Shown: positions 18,645 through 29,467, counted from the first letter of the stretch. The stretch is 47,469 nucleotides of DNA from Rhizobacter sp. (GCA_025361845.1 JANYJL010000353.1:1-47469), one strand, 5' to 3'. Notes: generated from the sequence alone by a model not told the origin. Program-made: numbers and translations.

Positions 18645-19820
18645 ATGAGCTCAGCCGTCATCGTCTCCACCGCCCGCACACCGCTCGCCAAGAGCTGGAA
18701 GGGCGCCTTCAACATGACCCATGGCGCCACGCTCGGCGGCCACGCGGTGCGCGCCGCGGTCGAACGCGCGGGCATCGAAGCCGCCGAGGTGGAAGACGTC
18801 ATCATCGGCTGCGCCACGCCCGAAGGTGCGACCGGCGCCAACATCGCACGCCAGATTGCGCTGCGTGCCGGCCTGCCCATCGCCACCAGCGGCATCACCG
18901 TGAACCGCTACTGTTCGAGCGGCCTGCAGACCATCGCGCTGGCCGCGCAACGCATCATCGCGGGCGAGGGCGATGTGTATGTGGCGGGGGGCGTCGAGAG
19001 CATTTCCTGTGTGCAGAACGAAGCCAACAAGCACATGCTGGCCGACCCCTGGTTGGTGGAGCACAAACCCGAGATCTACTGGAACATGCTGCAGACCGCC
19101 GAGCAGGTGGCCAAGCGCTACGGCATCGCACGCGAGCGCATGGACCACTACGGCGCGGCGAGCCAGCAGAAGGCCTGCGCTGCACAGCAGGCCGGCAAGT
19201 TCAAGGACGAGATCGCGCCGATCACCGTGACGGCGGGTGTGGCCGACATGACGATGGGCCTGCGCAGCAAGCAGGTCACCGTGAGTGTCGATGAAGGCCT
19301 GCGCGCCGGCACGACCTACGAGGCGGTGGCCGGTATCAAGCCGGCGTTGCCGGGCGGCGTGATCGCGGCGGGCAATGCCAGCCAGTTCAGCGACGGCGCG
19401 GGCGCTTGTGTGGTGATGAGCGAAAGCCTGGCGGAGAAGCGCGGGCTGAAGCCGCTCGGCCGCTTTCTCGGCTTCGCGGTGGCCGGCTGCGAGCCCGATG
19501 AAATGGGCATCGGCCCGGTGTTCGCGGTGCCGAAGGTGCTGAAGCGCCTGGGCCTGACGGTCGCCGACATCGACCTGTGGGAATTGAACGAAGCTTTCGC
19601 GGTGCAGGTGCTCTACTGCGCCGACGCCTTGGGCATTCCGATGGACCGCCTGAACGTGAACGGCGGCGCCATCGCGGTCGGTCACCCGTACGGCGTGAGT
19701 GGCCAGCGCCTCACCGGCCATGCGCTGATCGAAGGCCGGCGGCGCGGTGCGAAGCGGGTGCTCGTCACCATGTGCATCGGCGGCGGCATGGGTGCGGCCG
19801 GTGTCTTCGAAGTTCTTTGA
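18645..19820 (+). CDS. Acetyl-CoA C-acyltransferase (thiolase)
   Basis: Thiolase-superfamily enzyme that cleaves 3-ketoacyl-CoA into acetyl-CoA and a shortened acyl-CoA, or the reverse; 391 residues from ATG at 18645. The nucleophilic Cys is in [17 protein letters not shown] (about residue 88), the His in [17 protein letters not shown] and the second Cys in [16 protein letters not shown]. The NEAF motif ([19 protein letters not shown]) is present. All four hallmarks are intact. The gene follows the bifunctional hydratase/dehydrogenase by 14 bases, which points to a degradative role in the same operon. The frame is open upstream to 18489, but this overlaps the previous gene and has no thiolase homology. 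Confidence 0.94.
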   Translation: MSSAVIVSTARTPLAKSWKGAFNMTHGATLGGHAVRAAVERAGIEAAEVEDVIIGCATPEGATGANIARQIALRAGLPIATSGITVNRYCSSGLQTIALAAQRIIAGEGDVYVAGGVESISCVQNEANKHMLADPWLVEHKPEIYWNMLQTAEQVAKRYGIARERMDHYGAASQQKACAAQQAGKFKDEIAPITVTAGVADMTMGLRSKQVTVSVDEGLRAGTTYEAVAGIKPALPGGVIAAGNASQFSDGAGACVVMSESLAEKRGLKPLGRFLGFAVAGCEPDEMGIGPVFAVPKVLKRLGLTVADIDLWELNEAFAVQVLYCADALGIPMDRLNVNGGAIAVGHPYGVSGQRLTGHALIEGRRRGAKRVLVTMCIGGGMGAAGVFEVL

Positions 19821-19834
19821 AAGTGATCTCCAGC

Positions 19835-20026
19835 ATGTCGACATCCAGCACCGAAAAATTCATCTGGCCGCTCATTTTCTCGGGCCTGTTCATCGGCGGC
19901 TTGGGCTTCGCGGTGGCGCGCGGTGACGACACACTCGGCTGGGTCTTCAACCTCGTCGGCAGCCTGCTGATGGGGGTGGGCGCGGTGATGCTGTGGCTGC
20001 GCTCACGCGCACGCAGCAAGGCGTGA
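19835..20026 (+). CDS. Small two-helix membrane protein of unknown function
   Basis: A 63-residue protein from ATG at 19835 (MSTSSTEKFIWPLIFSGLFI), 14 bases after the thiolase stop. It has two hydrophobic segments (about 10-27 and 35-54) separated by a short charged turn (VARGDDTLGW), and ends with a basic tail (LRSRARSKA) that should stay in the cytoplasm. An AAAGTGATCT sequence upstream is at best a weak ribosome site. I do not recognise a family. Position between the thiolase and the CurA-like reductase, on the same strand and with tight spacing, suggests co-transcription with the beta-oxidation genes. The codon bias is like its neighbours, which supports a real gene. Confidence 0.7.
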   Translation: MSTSSTEKFIWPLIFSGLFIGGLGFAVARGDDTLGWVFNLVGSLLMGVGAVMLWLRSRARSKA

Positions 20027-20072
20027 AACGCGCTGCCGCTACTTCAACGCACCGCTCGTCCAAGGACATCGC

Positions 20073-21092
20073 ATGAACACCGTGAACCGCCAAGTGCAGC
20101 TCGCCTCGCGCCCAAAAGGCGAAGCGAATGCCGAGAACTTCCGCCTCGTCGAGACCGCCATGCCCACGCTCGCTGACGGCCAGGTGCGTGTGCAGCACCA
20201 CTACCTCTCGCTCGATCCGTACATGCGCGGTCGCATGGACGAGTCGAAGAGTTATGCAGCGTCCCAGCCGCTCGGCGAGGTGATGATCGGCGGCACGGTG
20301 GGCGCAGTGGTCGAGTCGCGGCATCCGGGGTTCAACGTCGGCGACAAGGTGGTCGGCATGGGTGGCTGGCAGGAATACAGCGTCGTCGATGGCAATGCGC
20401 GTGGCGCGCTGCGCAAGGTCGATACCACGCACATCCCCCTCTCGGCCTACCTCGGCGCCGTTGGCATGCCGGGGGTCACGGCCTGGTACGGGCTCATGAA
20501 GATCTGCATGCCGAAGGCCGGTGAAACCGTGGTGGTCAGTGCCGCCAGCGGTGCGGTCGGCAGCGTGGTGGGGCAACTCGCCGAGGCGCGCGGCTGCCGC
20601 GCCGTCGGCATTGCGGGTGGGCCGGACAAGTGCCGCTACGTCGTCGAGGAACTGGGCTTCGATGCCTGCGTCGACTACAAGGCGCACGCCGATCCGAAGG
20701 CTTTCTACCTGGCCCTGAAAGAGGCCACGCCGGATGGCATCGACGGCCACTTCGAGAACGTCGGCGGCATGATCCTCGACGCTGTGCTTCGGCGCATGAA
20801 CGCCTTCGGCCGCATCGCCCTCTGCGGGATGATCAGCGGCTACGACGGCGAGTCGATTCCATTGACGCACCCGCAACTCATTCTCGTGTCGCGGCTGAAG
20901 CTCGAAGGCTTTATCGTCAGCGAACACATGGAAGTGTGGCCCGAGGCCTTGAAGGAACTCGGCACGCTGGTGGCCCTCGGCAAGCTCAAGTACCGCGAGT
21001 CGGTGGCCCAGGGCATCGCGGCGGCGCCGGAAGCCTTTCTCGGTTTGCTGAAGGGCCGCAACTTCGGCAAGCAGCTTGTGAAGTTGGTCTGA
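20073..21092 (+). CDS. NADP-dependent oxidoreductase, MDR superfamily (CurA / leukotriene B4 dehydrogenase-like)
   Basis: Zinc-independent medium-chain reductase, 339 residues. It reduces activated double bonds (enones, 2-alkenals) with NADPH; E. coli CurA acts on curcumin. The N-terminal GroES-like domain contains VQHHYLSLDPYMRGRMDESKSY, the family signature, and GGTVGAVVESRHPGFNVGDKVVG. The Rossmann part has VVVSAASGAVGSVVGQLAEARGCRAVGIAGGPDKC and YFENVGG-like HFENVGGMILDAVL. No Cys or His zinc ligands are seen. It starts 46 bases after the small membrane protein and ends four bases before the SDR gene. In this cluster it may detoxify or reduce an enoyl intermediate, but that is only inference. 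Confidence 0.92.
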   Translation: MNTVNRQVQLASRPKGEANAENFRLVETAMPTLADGQVRVQHHYLSLDPYMRGRMDESKSYAASQPLGEVMIGGTVGAVVESRHPGFNVGDKVVGMGGWQEYSVVDGNARGALRKVDTTHIPLSAYLGAVGMPGVTAWYGLMKICMPKAGETVVVSAASGAVGSVVGQLAEARGCRAVGIAGGPDKCRYVVEELGFDACVDYKAHADPKAFYLALKEATPDGIDGHFENVGGMILDAVLRRMNAFGRIALCGMISGYDGESIPLTHPQLILVSRLKLEGFIVSEHMEVWPEALKELGTLVALGKLKYRESVAQGIAAAPEAFLGLLKGRNFGKQLVKLV

Positions 21093-21096
21093 GGCC

Positions 21097-22005
21097 ATGA
21101 AGACCTTCAAGGGACGCACTGCCGTCATCACCGGTGCCGGTTCGGGCTTCGGCCTCGAAGCCTCGCGCATCGCCGCGCGCGAAGGCATGCATGTCGTGAT
21201 GGCCGATGTACAGGCCGATGCGCTCGACCGCGCGGCCTCCGAGATTTCAGCTTTGGGGGCTCAGGTCTTGCCCTTCCGCCTCGACGTGTCGAAGGCCGCC
21301 GAGGTCGAAGCCCTGGGCCGTGCCACGCTCGAACGTTTCGGCGTACCGCACCTCGTGTTCAACAACGCTGGTGTCGGCGCGGGCGGCCTGATCTGGGAGA
21401 CCTCGCTGGCCGATTGGGAATGGGTGCTCGGCGTGAACCTGATGGGCGTGGCGCATGGCATCCGCGTGTTCACGCCGATGATGCTGGCGGCTGCGGCACA
21501 AGACCCCGGCTACGAAGGCCACGTCGTCAACACCGCATCGATGGCCGGCTTGCAGAACATGCCGAACATGGGCGTCTACAACGTCAGCAAACACGCCGTG
21601 GTGTCGATGAGCGAGACGCTGCACCACGACCTCGCGCTGGTGACCGACCGCATCGCTGCTTCGGTGCTGTGCCCGTTCTTCATCCCCACCGGTATTGCCC
21701 ACAGCCAGCGCAACCGGCCGGCCAAGGCGCCAGCGGAAGCGCGCGCAACACGCAGCCAGCGCGTTGCTGAAGCGATGGTCGACAAGGCCGTCAGCGCGGG
21801 CAAGGTGAGCGCCGCGCAGGTGGCGCAACTGGTGTTCGATGCGGTCGCGGCCCGGCGCTTCTACATCTACAGCCACCCGCAGGCGTTGGCCACCGTGCAG
21901 ATGCGGCTGGAGGACGTGCTGCAGGCGCGCAACCCGACCGATCCGTTTGCCGGCAAGCCGGAGATCGGTGCGAGGCTGCGCGAGGCCCTGCGCGGCGGCG
22001 ATTGA
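21097..22005 (+). CDS. Short-chain dehydrogenase/reductase
   Basis: Classical SDR of 302 residues, longer than the usual 250 because of a C-terminal extension of about 50 residues (AARRFYIYSHPQALATVQMR and beyond). The cofactor motif TGAGSGFGLEASRIA is a TGxxxGxG site, NNAGVGAGG is the second signature, Ser is in VVNTASMAG and the catalytic pair is YNVSK. An Asp after the second strand (VVMADVQADAL) suggests NAD rather than NADP. The last gene of the transporter/beta-oxidation stretch, it starts four bases after the reductase stop. It could oxidise a hydroxyacyl or alcohol substrate; the exact substrate is unknown. A convergent gene ends seven bases downstream. Confidence 0.92.
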   Translation: MKTFKGRTAVITGAGSGFGLEASRIAAREGMHVVMADVQADALDRAASEISALGAQVLPFRLDVSKAAEVEALGRATLERFGVPHLVFNNAGVGAGGLIWETSLADWEWVLGVNLMGVAHGIRVFTPMMLAAAAQDPGYEGHVVNTASMAGLQNMPNMGVYNVSKHAVVSMSETLHHDLALVTDRIAASVLCPFFIPTGIAHSQRNRPAKAPAEARATRSQRVAEAMVDKAVSAGKVSAAQVAQLVFDAVAARRFYIYSHPQALATVQMRLEDVLQARNPTDPFAGKPEIGARLREALRGGD

Positions 22006-22012
22006 CGAAGCT

Positions 22013-22660
22013 TCAGTAGCCCACGGTGAACCGCGCACGCACATGGCGCGGCGTTTCGATCTCGTCGACGATCGCGACCGCGAGGTCGGCCACGTGAATG
22101 CCGGCCGGCTTGTCGCCCGCCATCAATACCTCGTCGCCGCCGATGCGGAAATTGCCTTTGCGCTCGCCGGGTTCGAGGAAGACGGGCGGCGACAGGAAGG
22201 TCCATTCCAGCGTGGTTTCGGCGCGGATCAGGTTCAGCGCATCACGTGCGGCCAGCGCGCCTTGCTTCCATTCCGCTGGGAAGCTCGGGGTGTCGACCAG
22301 CTGCAAACCAGGCGCCACGTACAGGCTGCCCGCACCGCCCACAACCAGCAGGCGCTTCACCCCCGAGCGTTTCACGCCTTCGGTGATGGCCTTCGAGCCT
22401 TGCAGGAAGACGGCGTTCAGGTTCGGGTCGGTCCAGCCGGGGTTGTAGGCGCTGATCACGGCCTCGTGGCCCGCGACGGCCTGCGCCACTTGTGCGGCGT
22501 CCAGCGCGTCGGCTGCGACCACCGTAACGCCCGTGCGGGCCGTGAACTTGGCGGGATTGCGGGCCAGCGCCGTGACGCTGTGGCCGCGGCGCAGCAGTTC
22601 TTCCAACACCGCCGATCCGACGAATCCGGTGCCACCGATGAGTGCGATCTTCATGTTCAT
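22013..22660 (-). CDS. NAD(P)-binding reductase, atypical SDR (NmrA/YwnB-like)
   Basis: Rossmann-fold protein of 215 residues. The nucleotide site is IALIGGTGFVGSAVLEELL, followed by VTALARNPAKF, where Arg after the second strand favours NADP. The segments VVAADALDAAQVAQAVAGHEAVISAYNPG and LLVVGGAGSLYVAPG match the NAD(P)H-binding (NmrA-like) family that includes Bacillus YwnB. The C-terminus lacks the SDR Tyr-x-x-x-Lys pair, as expected for this class. The start MNMKIALIGG could be the first or third codon (22660 or 22654). The gene is divergent from a LysR regulator with a 93-base gap, so it is the probable target of that regulator. Confidence 0.9.
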   Translation of the reverse strand: MNMKIALIGGTGFVGSAVLEELLRRGHSVTALARNPAKFTARTGVTVVAADALDAAQVAQAVAGHEAVISAYNPGWTDPNLNAVFLQGSKAITEGVKRSGVKRLLVVGGAGSLYVAPGLQLVDTPSFPAEWKQGALAARDALNLIRAETTLEWTFLSPPVFLEPGERKGNFRIGGDEVLMAGDKPAGIHVADLAVAIVDEIETPRHVRARFTVGY

Positions 22661-22753
22661 GTCCAGGTGAGTTGCGATGCCCGAACAATACGGGCTTCAC
22701 AATGAGCGCGGAAGTCATCAACATCGAACAAGACTGTTTAGCTGAGATTCACA

Positions 22754-23659
22754 ATGGACGATTTGAAGCGCATGGCGATCTTCGCCGCGGTGGTGCGGCA
22801 AGGCTCGATGAGCAGCGCTGCGCGCCAGCTCGGCATCAGCACCTCGGCGGTGAGCCAGCAACTGCGTTTGCTGGAGCAGGGCGGCGGCGTGACCTTGCTG
22901 CACCGCTCCACCCGCAAGCTGACGTTGACGGACGCCGGCGCGCGCTACGCCGAGCACTGCCATGCCATGGTCGCGGCCGCGGCCCAGGCGCGCGCGCAGC
23001 TGACGCTGGCGCACGACGCGCCGACCGGCGAGCTGCGCCTGTCGGCCCCGGTCGGCTTTGCGCGGCACGTGGCGCCGGCCCTGGCGCCCTTGCTCGCCGA
23101 GCACTCGGCCCTCAGCCTGAAGCTGCTCGTGGACGACGCGATGATCGACCTGATCGACGCGCGCATCGACCTGGCCCTGCGGGCCGGCCGCCTCGCCGAT
23201 TCATCGTGGACGGCCCGGCGCCTGTGCGCGCTCGAATGGGTGCTGTGCGCTGCGCCTTCGTATCTGCAAGAGCGTGGCACGCCGTCATCACCTACGGAGT
23301 TGGTCGCGCATCAATGGGTGGCTTCGCCGCGGGCCGGTTCGGCCTTGCAATTCACCCTCACCGGCCCCCAGGCGCAAACACACGAGTTGCGCATCGAGCC
23401 CCGCATCACCAGCAACAGCCAGCTGAGCCTGCAACAGCTGTGCAGCGCAGGGCTGGGCATCGGGATGATGGTGCGGGCCGATGTCGAGCCCGAGTTGCGT
23501 GGCGGCAGCCTCGTGTCGCTGTTGCCTGATTGGCGCTTGCCGCCCATCGATGTGTGGGCCGTGACGGCGCAGCGCGATCGCCAGCCGGCCAAGGTGCGCC
23601 GCGCCATCGAGGCGCTGGCGGCACACTTCAGGTCGGCGGCGGGGGCAATGGTGGCGTGA
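22754..23659 (+). CDS. LysR-family transcriptional regulator
   Basis: LTTR of 301 residues, the normal family length. The winged-helix DNA-binding domain covers about 1-60 (MDDLKRMAIFAAVVRQGSMS, AARQLGISTSAVSQQLRLLE, GGGVTLLHRSTRKLTLTDAG), and the effector-binding domain about 90-295 (GELRLSAPVGFARHVAPALA ... CSAGLGIGMMVRADVEPEL). It is of the AaeR/DmlR-like subgroup by appearance. Classical LTTRs repress themselves and act on the divergent gene, here the NmrA-like reductase. In the shared gap, AACA (22727-22730) and TGTT (22735-22738) form a short inverted repeat around AGAC, only a weak binding-site candidate. The 3' end overlaps the convergent LacI gene by 32 bases. Confidence 0.93.
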   Translation: MDDLKRMAIFAAVVRQGSMSSAARQLGISTSAVSQQLRLLEQGGGVTLLHRSTRKLTLTDAGARYAEHCHAMVAAAAQARAQLTLAHDAPTGELRLSAPVGFARHVAPALAPLLAEHSALSLKLLVDDAMIDLIDARIDLALRAGRLADSSWTARRLCALEWVLCAAPSYLQERGTPSSPTELVAHQWVASPRAGSALQFTLTGPQAQTHELRIEPRITSNSQLSLQQLCSAGLGIGMMVRADVEPELRGGSLVSLLPDWRLPPIDVWAVTAQRDRQPAKVRRAIEALAAHFRSAAGAMVA

Positions 23660-24707
23660 GATTCGAGGCGCGCGGTGTCGTGTTCGCCGCCGAGCCCGGC
23701 GCCGGCCCGTCGCTGTCTCCCGGCGTGATCGATGGGTGCCACAGCACCTGCAGATCTTCGAGCGGCATACGCTGCTGCATCTTCTGCACCAGCCCGGCCA
23801 GCATCTCTCCGGCGCGATGCGGCGTGGGCTGGTCGATCGAGGTGATGGCGGGCGCGGGCAGCAGGTTGTCTTCGGGCACGCCGTCGTAGACGATCACGCT
23901 GATCTCGCGGCCGAGGCTCACGCCTGCGTCGAGCAGGGCACGCACGGCGCCGATGCCGGCGAGGTTGTTGTCGACGATCACCGCCGTGGGCGGGTTTGGC
24001 AGGGCGAGCAATTGCCGCATCGCTTCAAAGCCGCCGCGGCGCGACATGGGGCTCGGCACCACCCACGCCGCCTGCTGGGCCAGCCCGGCCTGGACCAGGC
24101 CGCGGCAGTAGCCGGCATAACGCTGGGCTGCGAAGTTCAGCAACTGCGGCGCCTGCACGTAGGCGATGTCGCGGTGGCCGAAACCGACCAGGCGCTGTAC
24201 CGCGAGTTCGGTGCCCAGCGCGTTGTCGAAATCGAACCAGGCATATTCGTCGTTGCGTGTCGTGCGCCCGTAGGCGACAAAGGGGAAGCCGCTGGCGAGC
24301 AGGTAGTCGACCCGCGCGTCCTCGACCCGGGTGCGCGCGACGATCAGCGCATCGACACGCCGGCCCTGCACCATGCGGGCATAGGTGGCGAGTTCGTCCT
24401 TCTGGCGTGTCGTCACGATCAGCAGGTCGATGCCGAGTTCGCTGAAGCGTTCGGTCATGCCGGCCACCACTTCCAGGAAGCGCGGGTCGGCGAGTTCGCC
24501 CACATCGGGTGGATAGATGATGCCGACCGTCTCGGACTTCTGCAACGCCAGCCGGCGCGCCGCGAAGTTGGGTTTGTAGCCGTGTTCGGCCGCGGCGGCG
24601 ATGACACGCAGGCGGGTTGCTTCGCTGACCTCGGCGTAGCCGTTCAGCGCCCGGCTCACCGTGGTGGGTGAGAGATCGAGAACGCGGGACAGCTGTTTCA
24701 GATCCAT
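23628..24707 (-). CDS. LacI-family transcriptional regulator, probable regulator of the amylosucrase operon
   Basis: LacI/GalR repressor of 359 residues. The helix-turn-helix and hinge occupy about 1-60 (MDLKQLSRVLDLSPTTVSRA, LNGYAEVSEATRLRVIAAAA, EHGYKPNFAARRLALQKSET). The periplasmic-binding-protein-like domain follows (VGIIYPPDVGELADPRFLEVV ... ISVIVYDGVPEDNLLPAPAIT, SIDQP). The last 30 residues are a Pro, Ala and Thr-rich tail that most family members lack and that partly overlaps the lysR 3' end. It resembles AglR/MalI-type regulators of alpha-glucoside use. Placed downstream of amylosucrase and phosphoglucomutase on the same strand (76-base gap to pgm), it probably controls this operon in response to sucrose or a sugar phosphate. 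A convincing operator was not found. Confidence 0.92.
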   Translation of the reverse strand: MDLKQLSRVLDLSPTTVSRALNGYAEVSEATRLRVIAAAAEHGYKPNFAARRLALQKSETVGIIYPPDVGELADPRFLEVVAGMTERFSELGIDLLIVTTRQKDELATYARMVQGRRVDALIVARTRVEDARVDYLLASGFPFVAYGRTTRNDEYAWFDFDNALGTELAVQRLVGFGHRDIAYVQAPQLLNFAAQRYAGYCRGLVQAGLAQQAAWVVPSPMSRRGGFEAMRQLLALPNPPTAVIVDNNLAGIGAVRALLDAGVSLGREISVIVYDGVPEDNLLPAPAITSIDQPTPHRAGEMLAGLVQKMQQRMPLEDLQVLWHPSITPGDSDGPAPGSAANTTPRASNLTPPLPPPPT

Positions 24708-24783
24708 GGGTCGGGTGGGCGGGTGATCGAGAGCGGCGGGCGCGGCATTCTCGCAAACTTCCCCGTCACTCCCGATGTGCCCA

Positions 24784-26424
<1,641 letters not shown>

Positions 26425-26438
26425 TCAGGAAGGCTGAT

Positions 26439-28370
26439 TCAACGACCGCGGCAATCCAGCCACAGGGTCTGGTAGGGCGCCAGTGTCACCGACTGGCGCA
26501 GGTTGACCAATGTGCCACCGAGCAAGTCGGGCGCGCTCGCCGGCATGGCCGACAGCACGGCCGCATCGACGCTCTGCGCGAACTCGCTGAAGTTCGCCAG
26601 CACCAGCACGTGGCCGTCCGGCGCGGGGCGCATGTAGCCCAGCACGGCCGGGTTCTTGGACCAGAAGGCGATCAGGCGGCCACCGGCGAAGGCCTCGGTC
26701 GCGGCACGCACTTTCGTGAGCCGCTGCATGCCGGCGTACAGGCGCCCGGCCTCGGTGTTCGGGTCATGGCGCTGCGCGTGGCGTGTGAGGTCGCGCGGCG
26801 GGCGGTTCACCCAGCGGCTGTCGTCGGCCTTGCCATGGTCGTTGATGTAGTCGGGGTAGTTCAGCGTGCCGACCTCGTCGCCCAGGTAGATCAACGGCAC
26901 GCCGCCGCTGGACAGCACCACGCTGTAGAGCAGCAGCAGCCGCGCCACCGCGTGCGGGTCATGCTGCTCCAGGCCGACCAGCGAGGCCGCGGTGCCGCTG
27001 ATGCGGCAATCGCCGGTCGTCGGGTTGTCCTGGAAGGGCACACCGCGCGCAAAGCTGCCGGGGAAGCGGTTGACGTAGAACTTGTTCAGGAACTGGCGGT
27101 GGTTGAAACCGTTGATGTTGAACAGCAGTGCGTCCTCGTCGGCAAAGGTCCAGCCGATGTCGTCGTGGCTGCGCACGTAGTTCACCCAGGCGGTGCCTGC
27201 GGGCAGGTTGTGGCGGTGCTCGAGCGCGTGCTGCAGCAGGTTCACCTCGCGCGTGGCCAGCGTGTTCCACAGCAGGGCCATCTGCAGCGGGTTGTAGGAG
27301 ATCTGGCACTCTTCCGGCGAGATGTACTTCAGCACATCGTCCGGGTGCACGATGGCTTCGGACTTGAACAAGAGCGCCGGTGCCGCGATGCGCGCCAATG
27401 CGTTGTAGGCGCGGATCAGCGTGTGCGCTTCGGGCAGGTTCTCGCACACCGTGCCCAGGCGCTTCCAGATGAAGGCGACCGCGTCCATGCGCAGGAACTC
27501 GACGCCGAGGTTGGCGATGAAAAGCATCTCGCCCGCCATCGCGCTGAACACATCCGGGTTGGCGTAATTCAGGTCCCACTGGTAGCTGTGGAAGGTGGTC
27601 CAGACCCAGCGGCCGTCGGGCAGTTGCGAGAAGGCACCCGGGTGTTCGTCCGGGAAGATTTCACGCACGTGCTTTTCATACGCATCGGGTTCGGCGCGGT
27701 CCTCGTAGATGAAGAAGTACTTCTGGAACTTCGGGTCGCGCGCCTTCGCGCCGACCGCCCAGGCGTGTTCGTCCGAGGTGTGGTTGAACACGAAGTCGAG
27801 CACCAGCGAGATGCCCGCTTCGCGCAGCGCCGCGGCCACGCGCCGCAGGTCGGCGATGCTGCCGAGCTTGGGGTTCACCTCGCGGTAGCTGCTGACCGCG
27901 TAGCCGCCGTCGCTGTGCGGATCGGGGCATTTGAAGGGCGGCATCAGGTGCAGGTAGGTCAGGCCGAGTTCCTGGAAGTAGGGGATCGAGGCTTCGATGC
28001 CGCGCAGGTTGCCGGCGAAGAGGTCGATGTAGCAGACGCCGCCCAGCATGCGTTGTGATTGGAACCAGGTCGGGTCGCCGTCGCGGCTGTCGTCCAGCGC
28101 CTTCAGCTCGGCACTGCGTTCGCGCCATTGGCCGTAGGCCATGGCCAGCAGGCCACCGAGGAAGAATTCGAAGTCGTCACGGTGGCCGTAGAGCTGAACG
28201 AGCTCCTTGCGCAAGGCCGGCAGGTGCTCGACCACACGGCGCGCGAACGGCCCGGCCGTGTTATCGCCCGCAATGTGGCGGGCGAGGCCGGAAGCCATAC
28301 GCGCGAGTTGCGCGTCGGTGGCGGTGAAGGCATTGGAAAGCGTGGGGGTGGAGGCGGCGGAGTTCGGCAC
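26439..28370 (-). CDS. Amylosucrase (GH13 subfamily 4)
   Basis: Glucosyltransferase that uses sucrose to build an alpha-1,4-glucan and releases fructose. Taken from GTG at 28370 it has 643 residues, close to Neisseria polysaccharea amylosucrase (636). AGGA lies nine bases before that GTG; the frame is open to an ATG at 28481, but the extra N-terminus has no homology. The GH13 residues are intact: nucleophile Asp296 in [11 protein letters not shown], acid/base Glu338 in [12 protein letters not shown] and Asp403 in [13 protein letters not shown]. They sit at a constant offset of ten from Asp286, Glu328 and Asp393 of the Neisseria enzyme. The amylosucrase-specific stretches [16 protein letters not shown] and [20 protein letters not shown] distinguish it from sucrose phosphorylase and trehalose synthase. 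No signal peptide is seen. It heads an operon with pgm and lacI. Confidence 0.95.
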   Translation of the reverse strand: MPNSAASTPTLSNAFTATDAQLARMASGLARHIAGDNTAGPFARRVVEHLPALRKELVQLYGHRDDFEFFLGGLLAMAYGQWRERSAELKALDDSRDGDPTWFQSQRMLGGVCYIDLFAGNLRGIEASIPYFQELGLTYLHLMPPFKCPDPHSDGGYAVSSYREVNPKLGSIADLRRVAAALREAGISLVLDFVFNHTSDEHAWAVGAKARDPKFQKYFFIYEDRAEPDAYEKHVREIFPDEHPGAFSQLPDGRWVWTTFHSYQWDLNYANPDVFSAMAGEMLFIANLGVEFLRMDAVAFIWKRLGTVCENLPEAHTLIRAYNALARIAAPALLFKSEAIVHPDDVLKYISPEECQISYNPLQMALLWNTLATREVNLLQHALEHRHNLPAGTAWVNYVRSHDDIGWTFADEDALLFNINGFNHRQFLNKFYVNRFPGSFARGVPFQDNPTTGDCRISGTAASLVGLEQHDPHAVARLLLLYSVVLSSGGVPLIYLGDEVGTLNYPDYINDHGKADDSRWVNRPPRDLTRHAQRHDPNTEAGRLYAGMQRLTKVRAATEAFAGGRLIAFWSKNPAVLGYMRPAPDGHVLVLANFSEFAQSVDAAVLSAMPASAPDLLGGTLVNLRQSVTLAPYQTLWLDCRGR

Positions 28371-28588
28371 GGGGGTGGTTCCTGAGGTCACGACGTCGAA
28401 GCGACTGGCGAAGTATCTCGAAGCTGCCTGCGCCGGTGGCGAGGCCGGGGCGCAGCGCCGCTGGAGACGGGTCACCCTCAAGCCGATTGCAGTCTATTCA
28501 AATCGCTTTGGACCGAGGCTAGGGAAGACGTGTATGGTGCCTCGCCGAGCGAGCGCGTGGCCGCCCGCGGCATGGCGCTGCGGGGGCA

Positions 28589-28609
28589 GAAAGCGGCGCG
28601 GCCGCTTTC
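28589..28609 (-). terminator. Hairpin downstream of the DUF1223 gene
   Basis: A perfect nine-base inverted repeat (GAAAGCGGC at 28589-28597, GCCGCTTTC at 28601-28609) with a three-base loop lies five bases past the stop of the minus-strand DUF1223 gene. There is no T run after the stem on the minus strand, so it may end transcription only partly or protect the 3' end. Confidence 0.5.
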
Positions 28610-28613
28610 GTGA

Positions 28614-29384
28614 TCAGCAGCCGAGCTTGAGTGCCTGCAACGGCCGGCCGGTGGCCGCATCGACCACCACCAGGTTGACTTGGCGCGGGTGCGCCGCATC
28701 GGCCGCGGTACTCGGGCTGAATTGCAGGGTGGTGGGCACGGTAGCGTCCGCGGCCCAGGCGGCGACCTGCTGGTACTCGCGCACCACGAAGTCGTGTTTG
28801 AGCGTCACGCCCTGGTTCTCGCCCGCCTTCACGGCGGTGACGTGGCCTTGTTCGGTGACGGCCCAGTAGGCGGCCAGGCGGAGCGGCGCCGAGCCCGCTT
28901 TCGCGGTGGATGCCAGCGGCTGAACGAGGGCGCTGAAACGTTCGCCGTCGCGGGTGAGCGTCAAGGCCACGGCGGCCGCTGGCGACCGGGCGGCCGTCGG
29001 CGGCGTCGACAGATCCGACCAATCCTTGCGGTCCGCCCCGTCGACCACGACCTGAGGCGTGTAGCTGAAACGCGCGCCGTTGCTCGCCTGTTGCGCGGCC
29101 TGACGCTGCGTGTAGGTGGCGCTCGCGAAACGGTCCTTCCAGCCCAGGCGATCCCAGTAGTCGACGTGGAAGGCGAGGGCGACGGTGCTGCTGTCGGCCT
29201 TCAGCTTCGACAGCCAACGGTCCGCCGGTGGGCAGGAGTTGCAGCCTTCTGAGGTGTAGAGCTCTACAACGGGCGTGACGGTGGCCGCACTGCGCGCCTG
29301 GCAACTTGCGGGCGCCTCGGCCCAAAGCGGCAGGGCGGTCAGGGTCAGCAGGGCGGGAACGAGTGTGCGGGCGAGGGGCGTCAT
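28614..29384 (-). CDS. DUF1223 family thioredoxin-fold protein, exported
   Basis: Secreted protein of 256 residues. A Sec signal covers about the first 22 residues (MTPLARTLVPALLTLTALPL, then WAEA). The DUF1223 hallmark VVELYTSEGCNSCPPADRWL is a thioredoxin-like CxxC active-site context, followed by ALAFHVDYWDRLGWKDRFAS and TPQVVVDGADRKDW, all typical. The second half (about 130-255) is a beta-rich domain (DFVVREYQQVAAWAADATVP ... LVVVDAATGRPLQALKLGC). Function of the family is unknown; a redox role in the periplasm is plausible from the fold. It is divergent from a flavoprotein gene with an 83-base gap, and a hairpin follows its stop. Confidence 0.9.
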   Translation of the reverse strand: MTPLARTLVPALLTLTALPLWAEAPASCQARSAATVTPVVELYTSEGCNSCPPADRWLSKLKADSSTVALAFHVDYWDRLGWKDRFASATYTQRQAAQQASNGARFSYTPQVVVDGADRKDWSDLSTPPTAARSPAAAVALTLTRDGERFSALVQPLASTAKAGSAPLRLAAYWAVTEQGHVTAVKAGENQGVTLKHDFVVREYQQVAAWAADATVPTTLQFSPSTAADAAHPRQVNLVVVDAATGRPLQALKLGC

Positions 29385-29467
29385 GGAGTGCTCCGGTCGA
29401 GAGTGTGTTGCTTCGTCGCGGCCGGCCCGCCGATCTGACAGCGGGGTGCCGTCACCGACAATGCGAT

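Noticed and set aside
28371-28481. Amylosucrase start at ATG 28481.
   Set aside because: The extra 37 residues have no homology to amylosucrases and no ribosome site; GTG at 28370 has AGGA at nine bases and gives the family length.
28371-28500. A LacI operator upstream of amylosucrase.
   Set aside because: CTCGAAG at about 28416-28422 and CGATT...AATCG around 28481-28502 are imperfect and lack the usual central CG symmetry with long arms; too weak to call.
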